The notes beneath the pieces were generated by a model. The model did no database searches, was not told where the DNA came from, and saw only the letters and a list, made by a program, of their open reading frames with translations. A program made the position numbers and the translations under genes. A DNA stretch of 64,000 nucleotides from Gymnorhina tibicen (taxonomy: Eukaryota; Chordata; Aves; Passeriformes; Artamidae): the NCBI GenBank assembly GCA_013399875.1, contig VXAZ01003913.1:3262-67261 (forward strand), in the 5' to 3' direction. Of this stretch, positions 1 through 10,294 are shown piece after piece; the first letter of the stretch is position 1; every line of letters starts with the position of its first letter.

Positions 1-3000
1 TAGAAACTGCTTCTGACATTGTTATGACTATCTAGGAATTTGGAGAAGAGCACATGAGGAAAAGGTGACTTTTTAAGAGAAAAACTGAGGCAAAAATAGT
101 TGAGAAAGAAAAAAAGAGCTCTCATTTTAAATTCTTTGCCACTGTACATGTTTTTCACATTGGTGTTAGTATGATGATGTCTGTTTAGCCTACAAGAGAC
201 ACTTCTGGGACTGTGTGGAGGACATTCTTNTAATTATAACACTGAAACTAACAGCACTGGTGAAGTTTCTAATTGCTTGTTTTCTCACCAGCAAGGTTTA
301 CCAGATGGCTAGTCAAGGAATATGGAGTTTTTTCTGAATACTGTTTTAAAATAGAGGTGTTTTCACCTAGGATAACATATGCAACATTTTAAAGTGAAAA
401 ATAAGATATGTAAAATAATGCTTTACCTATCTAAACCTAGATATGTAGTCATTGGCATACTATCTGAAAACTATAAAGCCATTATGAAATTTTTTATCCC
501 CATAATGCCTCTTGGATGCAATAGACAAGGATAGAAGCAAACCCCCCCCCTTCCATTTTAGAGATAAAAAAAAAAAATAAGCACAGAGTAGACTATAACT
601 TACCTGAACTGACACATCGGATGTGTGGTTACACTGGGAACTATAAAAGTCTTAATAGTATGGACCCTTTTATGGATAAAAACTTCTATAGATTTCTTTT
701 CCTAATTTATAAATATGGCATAAGAAAATAAATTACAATATTGCAAAATAAACACAGTAAGAAAATAAGCAAATATAAATGCTTGATTCGTGCATAGTGC
801 AGATTTTATACAATTTCATTATCATATAAATAGCTCACATATATAATCTTTCGTGCGTTAATTCTGATAAATGTTACAGTAAAAATTAAGATTAATAGAG
901 GTTGCTTTGAAAGATTTGCTAGGAGTTATATCTGTGGTACTTTTTAGCCTAGTTACATTATGTTCTAAAAAGCTTCAGTATTCTGTTAGTGATTTATGAT
1001 ATCTGCTTACTCATATTTTTATAGACTGCTAAACTGTGTAAAATTGCTTTTTTCAGTCTTAACTTTTGATGCTTAGAATTCTTCAATGCTTTTTTTTTTT
1101 AAGCTTGAGTCTTCAAAATATACAGAGGTCTGCTAGAAGACTCAGTTGCTAACTGTTTTGGAAGTTAATACATGGTAGCTAAGAAGAAGCATTAAATCTG
1201 CATAAACCTACAAAGGTTCATAGCTAAAAATGGGTTACAAAAACAAAGTGAAAGGCAAACATTATTTGTTGTCATTGAAGGACACTAAGTTTTTGCACAG
1301 TCACAAAGGTATCTAGGGATATATTAATTCTTTCTTTGGATCTTACACATATGGAAATGCTGCATATCCTTTTGTGTAGACAGAGATTCAAATAAGGCAG
1401 CTGAGAGCAGGGAAGAACTTTATATGGCATGTTTAAAATATACAGTGAAACACTAATAGGCTGATTTCTTACTGACTTACACCTGGTACAGGTATTTTTT
1501 GTGTTTGAAAACTTAATAAAAACTAGATTTATAATATAACCACAGCAAAATGTCAGTATTTTATACTCATTTTGCATAGATTTACAAAACTGTTATATAT
1601 GATAAACTATGAAAAGCACATTTCAGTACAAAAACCTCTCATTTCACAGCTATACAAAACATAGCTTTTCTTTTCAGAACACCTAAAAAGCTTTGTGCCA
1701 CATTACTTCATCCTGAGAGCCTATGAACTGCAGATTTGGGCACCTTCCCTTCCATTAGTGCATTGTATCAGAATCTTGTATCATTGTCTATGAGTTGCAG
1801 TTCAGCATTTGCAAATTTTCACAAAAGGAATCAAATTAACTTAAGAGCTACTCTCTCCTTTTAGTTTTACCCTTTCTTCTCCTGCATACTGACAATTTTT
1901 CTTTGAATGCCATCCATGCAGTTAGGTTGCAGGACTACAAGCAAACCAGATTTTCTTGTGTGGCATTAACCACCCTGATGTTTTGGTACTCTATCCAAAA
2001 TAAGTGGGCATAGTGGATTTTCAGTCAGTAGTGCCAGCCTCAAAAATGCTTAGAAATTAAATTCCCTGGAAGTCTTAATAAAATATGAAAAGTATTTATC
2101 TCATTTTCAGTGAATAAATGCCATGTCCTATAGTTAGTGTCATACTATAAAGTCACACAATAGCATATTAATGAACAGGGCTATTCTTTGTTGTTACTTT
2201 GCACTCTTTAGAATTCTGTAATGCATATCATGCAAGTGTTCCTCCTGGATGAAACAGCGATAAATCTTTAATAAACTATGAACAACATTTCAGTCTGAGT
2301 GACAAACACTTTCCTACTAAAGTATTACGGGATATATTATAATAAAAATAAACAAATGAGGAGTTATTATTAAAAGTTTGCCTCTTTTTCCAGATGTGTC
2401 TCATACTGCTTGGAATTAAACACCAGTAAATCTTTAATGAGGTATGAACGAATATACCAATCACTTGAGAGTTATTGACACATCAATATCCATAGAATAG
2501 TATCTTATTAAACTACTGCAGTTCCTTTCCTGATAGGCATTATATATTCAGTATTAATAATACATGAGCCTTTTTAATTCATTTCCGTTGTTACACCCTG
2601 TCCTTACTCCTGCAGCAACATTATTAAAACTGATTTTATAAATATAATTTTCTCAAGATACATGTGTTAAATGTGACTGGTACTGAAGAGTTGTAAATGT
2701 AGCTGGTTTAAAATTCCTAATTTATTACTGATAAATAATACATGGCTTAACAAACAGAATAGCGTTATACTTAAACTGTTCTTTCTACAAGATTGACCCA
2801 GAAGGAAGGAGAAAGCTTTTCTTTTACAAGTTTGACCTATATTTGTAAATTGCTAATTTGCAAAGATCAAAGAGCTATGCAACTGTGAATGCTGATCTTT
2901 TCACTTTGACATCTGGCTTCTGAGAGTTCTCACAGCAATACCATCCACACCTTTCTTATGCTTCCACCTGTCAATTGCTGCTACATTGAAGCTGTGGTCC

Positions 3001-3844
3001 TACTCTGATTCAGAGTACAGCATGCCCCTAAAGACAAGGAAAACTCAGTTTCCTTTGGCTTTTGTCTTCATCTGACACAGTGCCACTTACAATTGTTTTC
3101 TACCAGACCAAACACTGAAATATTTTGCTGTGACATTGCCCTGCTGTCCTCCCAAGTCAAATGGACAAGCACATAAAGCAGCGCTGCTTAGAAATGAGAC
3201 AGCTTGAGAACTGCATTTTGTAAATATAGATTTAAACCACTTGGCAGAATTTAAGGTTCTACAAAACAAGGGAAAAGCTGGCTCTATGTTCTCTACTGTT
3301 TGACTACACCCATGAGTAAGAATTTTTTCTTCTTAATCACTTCATATTTTTACTTCATGAATGTTGGATCACTTTGCAGTGATTAATGAATGATTTCTTG
3401 TGAGCTCTGTGCCTAACAAGTAAAAGGTAAATATCATTTCCTGAAATCACTGATAAGGACAGCGAAACTTGGTGCCATGCTCTGATTAGTTTATATAATC
3501 TCTGGTAGTCTCTGTCATGGCTGGATCCCTTAAAAGATATTACTATGATTTTTCCAAAAGGTACTTTGTATTTCATGTTTCTATAGATGATTTACTGCCC
3601 CTTTTCTGACATATTTTAAGTAGAACACTATTAATAAATGTGATCATGTTACCGCCAGTAATAATTTTGATAATGGTGACATTTAGGTGTTCATCTGGAG
3701 TCCTGCTAACAGTTGGTTCTCTATTGAGCTCCAAATTTTGAACCTAGGACAGAAGGACTTTTCAAGGGTGGAAGGCAGTAGAAGTTCAGATACAACAGAA
3801 AGGATGGTGAAGAGTGGCTAGAAGTCCACCCGGGGGCTACTTAC
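1..3844. other. AT-rich noncoding segment, no gene seen
   Basis: I see no gene, RNA gene or clear transposon in this stretch. Open reading frames reach only about 100 codons, have no recognisable similarity and scatter over frames, as expected by chance. It holds one ambiguous base at 230, a C run (542-550) close to an A run (566-576), a T run near 1089-1100, and a pair of similar segments at 2247-2283 and 2412-2449 sharing the core TAAATCTTTAAT and a downstream TATGAAC. Base composition is AT-rich throughout with no CpG-rich patch that would suggest a promoter. Confidence 0.7.
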
Positions 3845-4512
3845 AAATGCAGGCTGGGGGATGAACAGATTGAGAACAGCTCTGTTAAGAACGACTTGGG
3901 GTACTGGAGGATGAAATGCTGGACATGAGTGGGGGCTCACAGCCCAGAAAGCCAATGGTATCCTGGCCTGCATCAAAAGCAGCATGGCCAGCAGGGTGAG
4001 GGAGGGGTTTCTCTCCCACTACTCCACTCTCTTGAGACCCCCACCTGGAGCATTGCGTCCAGGTTTGGAGTCCTCAGCATAGGAAAGATATGGACCTGTT
4101 GGATCAGAGGGTTGGGGGCTGAGAGAGTTGGGGCTGTTCAGTCTGGAGAAGAGAAGGCTTCAGAGAGATTGTATTAGCAGCCCTTCAGTACTTGAAGGGG
4201 GCCTACATGACAGATGGGGATAGATTTTAGCAGGGTCTGTTGTGATAGGAGAAAGTGTAATGGTTTTAAACTAAACCAGAGTGTATTCAGACTGTATAAG
4301 AAATGTTTTACAGGGAGGGTGGAGAGTGGTGATATACTGGAACAGATTGCCCAGAGAGATGGTAGATGCCTCAACACAAGAAATATTCAAGGTTGGGTTG
4401 GACAGGACTCTGAGAAACCAGATCTAGTTGAAGATATGTCACTGCAGGGGGTTGGACTAGATGACCTTAGAATTTCCCTTCTAACACAAATTATTCTGAT
4501 TCTATTTATTCT
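3845..4512 (+). mobile_element. CR1 LINE, 5'-truncated, 3' end
   Basis: This is the 3' part of a CR1 non-LTR retrotransposon in plus orientation. Recognisable landmarks in order are the stretch encoding the end of the reverse-transcriptase ORF (around AGCCCAGAAAGCCAATGGTA at 3942, then GCATCAAAAGCAG, then GAGACCCCCACCTGGAG), the GTCTGGAGAAGAGAAGG block near 4141, and the 3' UTR signature GGTTGGACTAGATGACCTTA near 4450, followed by a degenerate ATTCTATG-type tail to about 4512. Reading frames are broken, so it is a dead copy. CR1 elements usually truncate at the 5' end and make no target duplication, which fits the absence of flanking repeats. The left boundary is approximate. The short ORFs in both strands here are incidental. 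Confidence 0.93.
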
Positions 4513-4771
4513 GCTTAAAGTAAAAACATATAATTTGAACAAGCACTGCAGAACCTTCAGCCATGGAGTTAGCAGGGAAGTGCATGAAATATAAAGATAG
4601 TTGAGAATTTCTATTGGTCCTGCAAGTCTTTGATTGAGTTTATTTCTGAAATAAAAGAACACTGGAAAATCACTAAAAGCTGTTTGATTTTGCTATTTTC
4701 CAACTTTCTAAAGATGCCTTATATTTTCACTATCATATAATGCTTAGGCACTGTAAGCCCCAGTGAATTAT

Positions 4772-5196
4772 TGTCATGGTTCCAGCCAGGACAGGGTTAA
4801 CTTTTGCAGCCCCAGGAGGGGCACAGCCAGGACCCTCAGGTTATTCTACACCACCTCATGCCACAGGCAAGGGGGTCATGTCTTTGTCTGTTTTGCTGGA
4901 GTGCGCAGTGGGGTAGCGCTGGGTTCCTTGTGGTGAGCAATTTTACATGAATTGTTTGCCTACCTTGTACACTCTGTTATTAGTATTGTTGTTAACAGTA
5001 ATAATACTGTTCATTTTCTCATTTTATTACTGTTTCTAGTGAATTGGTCTTTCCTCAATGCATGAGCTTTACCTTTTTGTGTCTCCACCTCTTCATTCTG
5101 CAGCAGGGGGAGGAGGGGAGGAGGTGAGCAAGCAAGTCACTGTCTTGGGTGTGTCAGTGGGAATACTAAATTGGGGGATACCATTCCTAAACCACA
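4772..5196 (+). mobile_element. Solo LTR of an avian endogenous retrovirus
   Basis: The segment starts TGTCATGGTTCCAGCCAGG and ends near CTAAACCACA, giving the TG...CA ends expected of a retroviral LTR with roughly complementary termini. Internal landmarks known from a common avian LTR are present: a GGGAGGGGCACAGCCAGGAC-like block near 4815, a TTGTACACTCTGTTATTA stretch near 4967, and a G-rich block around 5104-5130 preceding the 3' end. Length is about 425 bp. No internal retroviral sequence, primer binding site or second LTR adjoins it, so it is a solo LTR left by recombination. I could not find a clean target-site duplication; the flanks share only ATTA-like bases, consistent with an older insertion. 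Subfamily name not assigned. Confidence 0.8.
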
Positions 5197-5603
5197 AAAA
5201 TTACATAAAAATACAGTGCAAGCCGCAGTGCTAGCCATGTATTATGAAACTTCTTCCACGATGAAATTGCATTCAGGTCTGATAAAGATGATAACTTCCC
5301 TAGTACTAACAGTATAGGAATAAGATTGCTGTCAAAGAGTTGGTACTCCGAACAGCATGAGGTAGACATGGCAGGCAAAAGACTGGTTGTGACCTGTGCA
5401 GTATTCTCTTCAGTATGCAGTAAGATGCTGTTTTTTCCAAATTTTAAGATTTCTGAAAATTCTTCTGTCACAGGCAGCTCAGAAGCAGAACTAGTTCCTT
5501 TTGATTTGCTTTAAGTCTCAAACAAATTTACCCATAGTTTTTTCCACTTCTATGGTAGAAATACCTAAGTGGTAGATAAAAAATACTACTAATCAAGCTC
5601 TTC
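5197..5603. other. Unannotated spacer
   Basis: About 400 bp of moderately AT-rich sequence between the solo LTR and the pentamer array. Overlapping short ORFs occur on both strands without recognisable similarity. Nothing else can be supported. Confidence 0.6.
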
Positions 5604-5656
5604 GAAACAAACCAAACCAAACCAAACCAAACCAAACCAAACCAAACCAAACCAAG
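5604..5656. repeat. (AAACC)n microsatellite
   Basis: About ten near-perfect tandem copies of a 5-bp unit, AAACC, run from 5604 to 5656. The minus-strand reading frame through it gives a Trp-Phe-Gly-Leu-Val periodic peptide, an artefact of the repeat. It abuts the probable minus-strand LTR that follows. Confidence 0.97.
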
Positions 5657-5739
5657 CACCAAAAATGCCCCTAGAAAAAAATAGAAATCTTTGCCCAGAA
5701 GTTTGCAGGTTTATGCACCTCAGAGTTCTCAAGGCTGCT

Positions 5740-6420
5740 GCCCCACTCCAGGTGCTGGTACAGACCAGATCAGTCACTTGTGCAAACACAGGAGTCCAGA
5801 GCTCTGTAGTAGCTTATCAGGACCCCCTGGCTCCCAGGCCACTCACACACAGGAAAAGAGTGAAAAATTTAGTTTAATGAGGAGATGCTGATCAGGCAAC
5901 AGGCCCCACAAGTGTATCAACCAGAAATCTGCTTGCCATAACCAGCCCTTTCTATCCCCTTATCCAGTTTCCCACTCTTGTTATTTCCAGATTCACCAAG
6001 ACCTCTCTTTTTCCTGTTCCTTCCCATCATGTTTGTGTAATCCTGAATAGCTTTCTCCCTGGATTCCTTAATGTCCCATACACGGGAGATCAAAACCCAC
6101 TTTGAACAGGTTCTCTGGAGAGTTTCCCCTGATGTCTTATCTTGATGGGTTGCCTGTCTGGACTCTGGAAGTGAAGCTTTTCCTGGGACAGCCCTGGATG
6201 GGACGTGATTAGAATGTCCCTTTTCCTCAGTCCATAATTTCTGTTCCCTCCACCTTTTGTTATGCCACATATGTTCGTTATGCTCCTCTGGATTTGTGGA
6301 GATGGGTTGGGACAGTTACTGGGTGGGACAGTTACTGGGTGGGACAGTATTTGTCATCCTCCAGGTTCCATTGTCTCCCTGAGTTTTTTTGTGGGTGTGC
6401 AGATGAGCTTTTTATCACAT
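5740..6420 (-). mobile_element. Probable LTR or ERV-derived segment, minus strand
   Basis: Read on the minus strand, this segment has the architecture of an avian LTR 3' half: a pyrimidine/purine-mixed body, an ATTAAA-type polyadenylation signal (TTTAAT on the plus strand near 5872), then a GC-richer R/U5-like stretch with an AGTGGGGCAGCAGCC-like block near 5740. Composition is clearly higher in GC than the flanks. A 117-codon open frame (5917-6270, minus) is rich in Lys, Arg and Glu with no recognised domain; it could be a remnant of retroviral coding sequence or chance. It includes a 16-bp tandem repeat at 6309-6348. Boundaries are estimates and the family is not identified. Confidence 0.45.
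6309..6348. repeat. 16-bp tandem repeat, 2.5 copies
   Basis: The unit GGGACAGTTACTGGGT occurs perfectly at 6309-6324 and 6325-6340 and continues for 8 bases to 6348. Perfect identity points to a recent slippage or duplication event inside the presumed LTR. Confidence 0.95.
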
Positions 6421-9096
6421 AACACAAGAAATGTCAGATAAATCATATTAAAAAATATCTTTGTCTGTAAATGGAAAACAGAGAAAATATTAGAAACATA
6501 GATGTCGTAGAAATCATTGAAGACTTTGTACTTCAGAGATGACTAAGTTGACAGAGAGTCTATTGTCCTGCTACACTAGATATTTTTGCCTCTAACAGGA
6601 AGCATTTCTACCACTTGCCTTCTGAATCTCAAATATTTTTATCACTTCTGAAGTTATCTCAAGCTCTGTTTTCACTTTTTGTAAAAGTCATTTTTAGTAT
6701 GCTTAGTTAGAGATGAGAATATTCAGTTCTACTGTCCTTCTGCATAAGAAAAAAAAAAGGTTTGGGTTTCTTTTTAATGACTTTGCTCCAAACTATGATC
6801 TCTGCAGAAGGAGTGAAATGGTGTTTGATATGTATGTCTTCCTTAACACAGTCCAGAGTAAAAGAGTATATTTCAGTAAATTTGGTGCATGTTACTTGCA
6901 AGTATATATTCATATGAACACCACAGTTCCAAATGAGAAACTTCCTAAAGAATATACAATTTTTATTAATCTGTGAACAACTACAGTGGTTTCTTTCCTT
7001 TTTATTACTATTAGGGGCACAGGTGAGTCCATTGAATTTGCTTTTTGGTGCTTCCTGTGCCTGATAAAACATTTCAACTTATATTTACCACATTTTTTTA
7101 ATCAGTTCCAAGCACTGAGCAGTTACTTTTGCATGCCTTTCAACACTTGGCAAAGTCATTTAAGTGCTCGTATGGAACATAAAGTATCAGTATAAGTTTA
7201 GAAGAAATAAGTGGCTGCCTTTCAAGTGTGATAAAATATTTAATAATTAATATTTCTACACCCTCTAATGAAAAAATATAAAATTTTATTAATTAAGCCT
7301 CCAAACACACATGACACTACGAGTTTCTGCAATGCTCTATTTTTACTGATGTAAAGAGAAGAAAATGCAGAAAATAAATATACAAAAACCTACGGCAAAA
7401 AATAGTATTGATTTCCCCATCACCTGGTTAGACCCCAGAATATAAGATGGAGTCCTACTAAAATATAAGATGAAGACTGTTCTGCCCTTAATTACCAATG
7501 ACATGATGGCAAACCGGACCATCACAGCTTATCTCAGCAGTGAGGGAAGGTAATAAAGTTTATCATAACATTCATTCTTCAGAATAATCCTATTTTAATT
7601 AAGGTGATTTTTTTTTTTTTTTTTACTGGACACATAGTAAATACTATTATTATCTGAATAATAGACGATAGTAGTGTCTATAATGAATTTAGCACCTCAA
7701 ATGTAAGAGAATTCTTCCTGATTGTGTTTGTTATGGTCAAAATGGACCAAGCCCTTAGAAAAGCAATGGTACAGCTCTTCCTGAACCAGAGTTTATGGAT
7801 GTCTGCAACTGTTAGATTAACACAAGACTGGAATTTTCTGTGATTCTGCACCCCACAGAAACAGAGAAGACAGAACCCTCAAGCAAAAGAGAGAAAAAAG
7901 GAGCGGTTTCCTGGGAGAGGATATTTAAAGTGGCTTCCATGAAATTCAGGTCCTCTGCTAACAGGAGACTGGCTTTTACTTAGCAACTTAGGAATATAAT
8001 AATATTTGAGTAGAACAAAATGACTGAATATTAGTTTTCATTCCTGTATCCTGCAGGTATTATGTAACATCTAATGTCTTTCATATATTTCACAACCTCA
8101 ATCTTAAGTTTAGGTTTTTTCACCTATCCTGTTTTAAAATGTCACTATTCAAATAGCAAAACCTTTTCTATTTTCAAGCTTAAATGTATTCAGATGTAGC
8201 ATTGTATGTTCTAGATTTCTGTTTCCCTTTCTGGAGTATATTGACAGGTTTTTTTTCTTTCTCCATATGGTTTCATAGATTATTACTCATATAACACTTA
8301 ACTGTTTTTTTCCTTAGTCTTATGACAGAAATTCATGGCAAGAATGCCTAATTTACAACATGGTCTGTATATTGAAAGAATAGAATTGTTTGCAGTATCT
8401 TTAGAGATTTGCTGTCATTGTTTGAGACTGTCTATTAACCAATACCAATAGTTTTCCTTACAGCACCAAGTATTACATTCTGATCCATTTTTGCAGCTTA
8501 TTTATCTCCATTCTGTTTAAGCCCTCTCAGGAAAGCACTGGAAGAACTTCCACAGTGACAAAGCCAGTAAGTGGTACAAATACATGTTTATTTTCTAAAT
8601 ATTAATACTGTTCCTGACTATTTTTTGTGAATATTTAATGAATAATATCCAAATAATGCTTATTTAAATGTGGTTTGTCAATCAGATTGGTCTATTGTAG
8701 GCCAAGCCTGCTTTGCATTATTGTATTGATTGACATCACTAAAGGGCTGGTGTTAGTAAGAAATTGGTGTTGTATACCCTCAAGTGCCTCTGCAGTGATA
8801 ACACAACATGTACACAAATAAAAACAGGCAGAGAAAGTGTGTCTGTTATTTCTGAAGCTTTTTCTTTAAGATGTTTCTCTATGTCTTATGTAATACACTT
8901 TTACATTAATATTGTATCTTTCAGTGGGTTTATTCCTGGGGTATAATATGTCATGAAATTTAAGAAATATTCAAAACCAAGCTTTCTCTAGAAGCCTTCA
9001 AATTCTTCTATAAAGTTACTTGAATTTTTTCCAGATAAAAAACCAGGAGATTTGATACTGAAAGCAAATATTCTGTGCTATTTCTAACAGTGGAGG
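6421..9096. other. AT-rich noncoding segment
   Basis: No gene or clear transposon seen. It contains a 17-T run (7608-7624) and, at 8640-8750, a compact block with an inverted pair of TGATTGACA sites (TGTCAATCA at 8676-8684 and TGATTGACA at 8727-8735) around a TTTGCAT octamer-like site. That block looks more like regulatory DNA than its surroundings but nothing proves function. ORFs up to 121 codons (6707-7072, minus) are antisense to other ORFs and have no recognised domains. Confidence 0.6.
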
Positions 9097-9945
9097 TGTG
9101 GTGGGTTGACCCTGCCTGGACGCCAGGTGCCCACCAAAGTTGCTCCATGACTCCCCTCTTCCAGCTGGACAGAGAGAAAATGTAACGAAAGGCTTGTGGA
9201 TCAAAATAAGGGCACAGAGGTATCACTCACCAATTACCACGACAGGCAAAATTGACTCAACCTGGGGAAATTAATTTAGTTTATTACCAGTCAAACCAGA
9301 GTAGGACAATAAGAAATTAAAACAAAATCTTGACTTTCCCCCCACCCCTCCTTTCTTCCCAGGTTCAACTTCACTCACAATTTTCTCTACCTCTTTTTCC
9401 CCAGTGTTACAGGAGGACAGGGAATAGGGGCTGTGGTCAGTTCATCACACCTTGTCTCTGATGCTCCTTCCTCCTCAAGGGAAGGACTCCTCACACCCTC
9501 TTCCTCTGCTCTAGCATGGGGTCCCTCCCATAGGAGATAGCCCTCCAAGAACTTCTCTGATGTTAGTTCTTCCCATGGGCTGTAGTTACTTCACAAACTG
9601 CTCCAGTGTGGGTCACTTCCGTGGGGTGTAGTCCTTCAGGAACAAACCGTTCCAGTGTGGGTCCCTTGCAGGGTCACAGACTTGCTCCAGCATGGGCTCC
9701 TCTCTCTATTGGGCCAACGGTCTTGCCAGAAGCCTGCTCCCATGGCATCATATCTTCAAGGCACAGCCACCTTCTCTGGAACGGGGTCTGCACTGGGCAG
9801 TGGCTACCTGTTCCGTGATGGACCTTCATGGGCTACAGGAGGACAGCCTGCCGTACCATGGTCTTCAACACAGGCTGCAGGGTGTCTAGGGCACTCTCTT
9901 GGCCACCTGGGCATGCTGCTCATGTGCCATGGCAGAACAGAAGCT
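9097..9945 (-). mobile_element. Family A long LTR, truncated, minus orientation
   Basis: This begins TGTGGTGGGTTGACCCTG and continues with features of a long LTR family that is widespread in birds: CCAGGTGCCCACCAAAG, the block ACTCAACCTGGGGAAATTAA near 9255, a TTTATT (polyadenylation signal AATAAA on the minus strand) near 9280, a pyrimidine-rich stretch around 9330-9360, TTCATCACACCTTGTCTCTG near 9443, and a series of diverged 35-50 bp units containing GCTCCAG(C/T)(A/G)TGGG between 9500 and 9850. The same family occurs at 27199-28199 (plus) and 43874-44776 (minus), so the three copies support one another. The end corresponding to the family's TGTA(C/T)TGGG terminus is missing, so this copy is truncated near 9945. 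Open frames here are incidental. Confidence 0.85.
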
Positions 9946-10121
9946 TTTTCAGTAGTTGTCAAGAGTGAGGGCTTAAGGAGTCAGCAGAAAAGGAAAGGCT
10001 AAGCACCCAAAACATTATACAAAAATGTGAATGGATTAAAAAAAATGGTTACAGTCTGTAAACTGTGGAAGAGGAGGAAGTTGAAGATGAATCCCAGGTT
10101 ATGAATCTGAGTGACAAGCAG

Positions 10122-10288
10122 AGGGAAGGGAAAGGGAAAGGGAAAGGGAAAGGGAAAGGGAAAGGGAAAGGGAGATCACTAGGGAAAGGGAAAGGGAAAG
10201 GGAAAGGGAAAGGGAAAGGGAAANGAAAAGGAAAGGGAAAGGGAAAGGGAAAGGGAAAGGGAAAGGGAAAGGGAAAGGGAAAGGGAGA
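10122..10288. repeat. (GGGAAA)n hexamer array with ambiguous base
   Basis: Roughly 27 tandem copies of GGGAAA run from 10122 to 10288. The array is interrupted once by GATCACTA (GGGAGATCACTA at 10170-10181), and the same 12-mer forms its right edge at 10283-10294. An ambiguous base sits at 10224, with an irregular GAAAAGGAAA beside it. Runs of three Gs every six bases are the kind of sequence that can form G-quadruplexes on the plus strand. The apparent Lys-Gly and Phe-Pro repeat ORFs are produced by the repeat and are not genes. Array length may be wrong because of assembly across the repeat. Confidence 0.97.
10224..10224. other. Ambiguous base (N) inside hexamer array
   Basis: A single N occurs within the (GGGAAA)n array, marking a base the assembly or consensus could not resolve. 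The other N in the window is at 230. Confidence 0.99.
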
Positions 10289-10294
10289 TCACTA

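Noticed and set aside
10122..10288. Interstitial telomeric repeat
   Set aside because: The unit is GGGAAA, not the vertebrate telomere unit TTAGGG.
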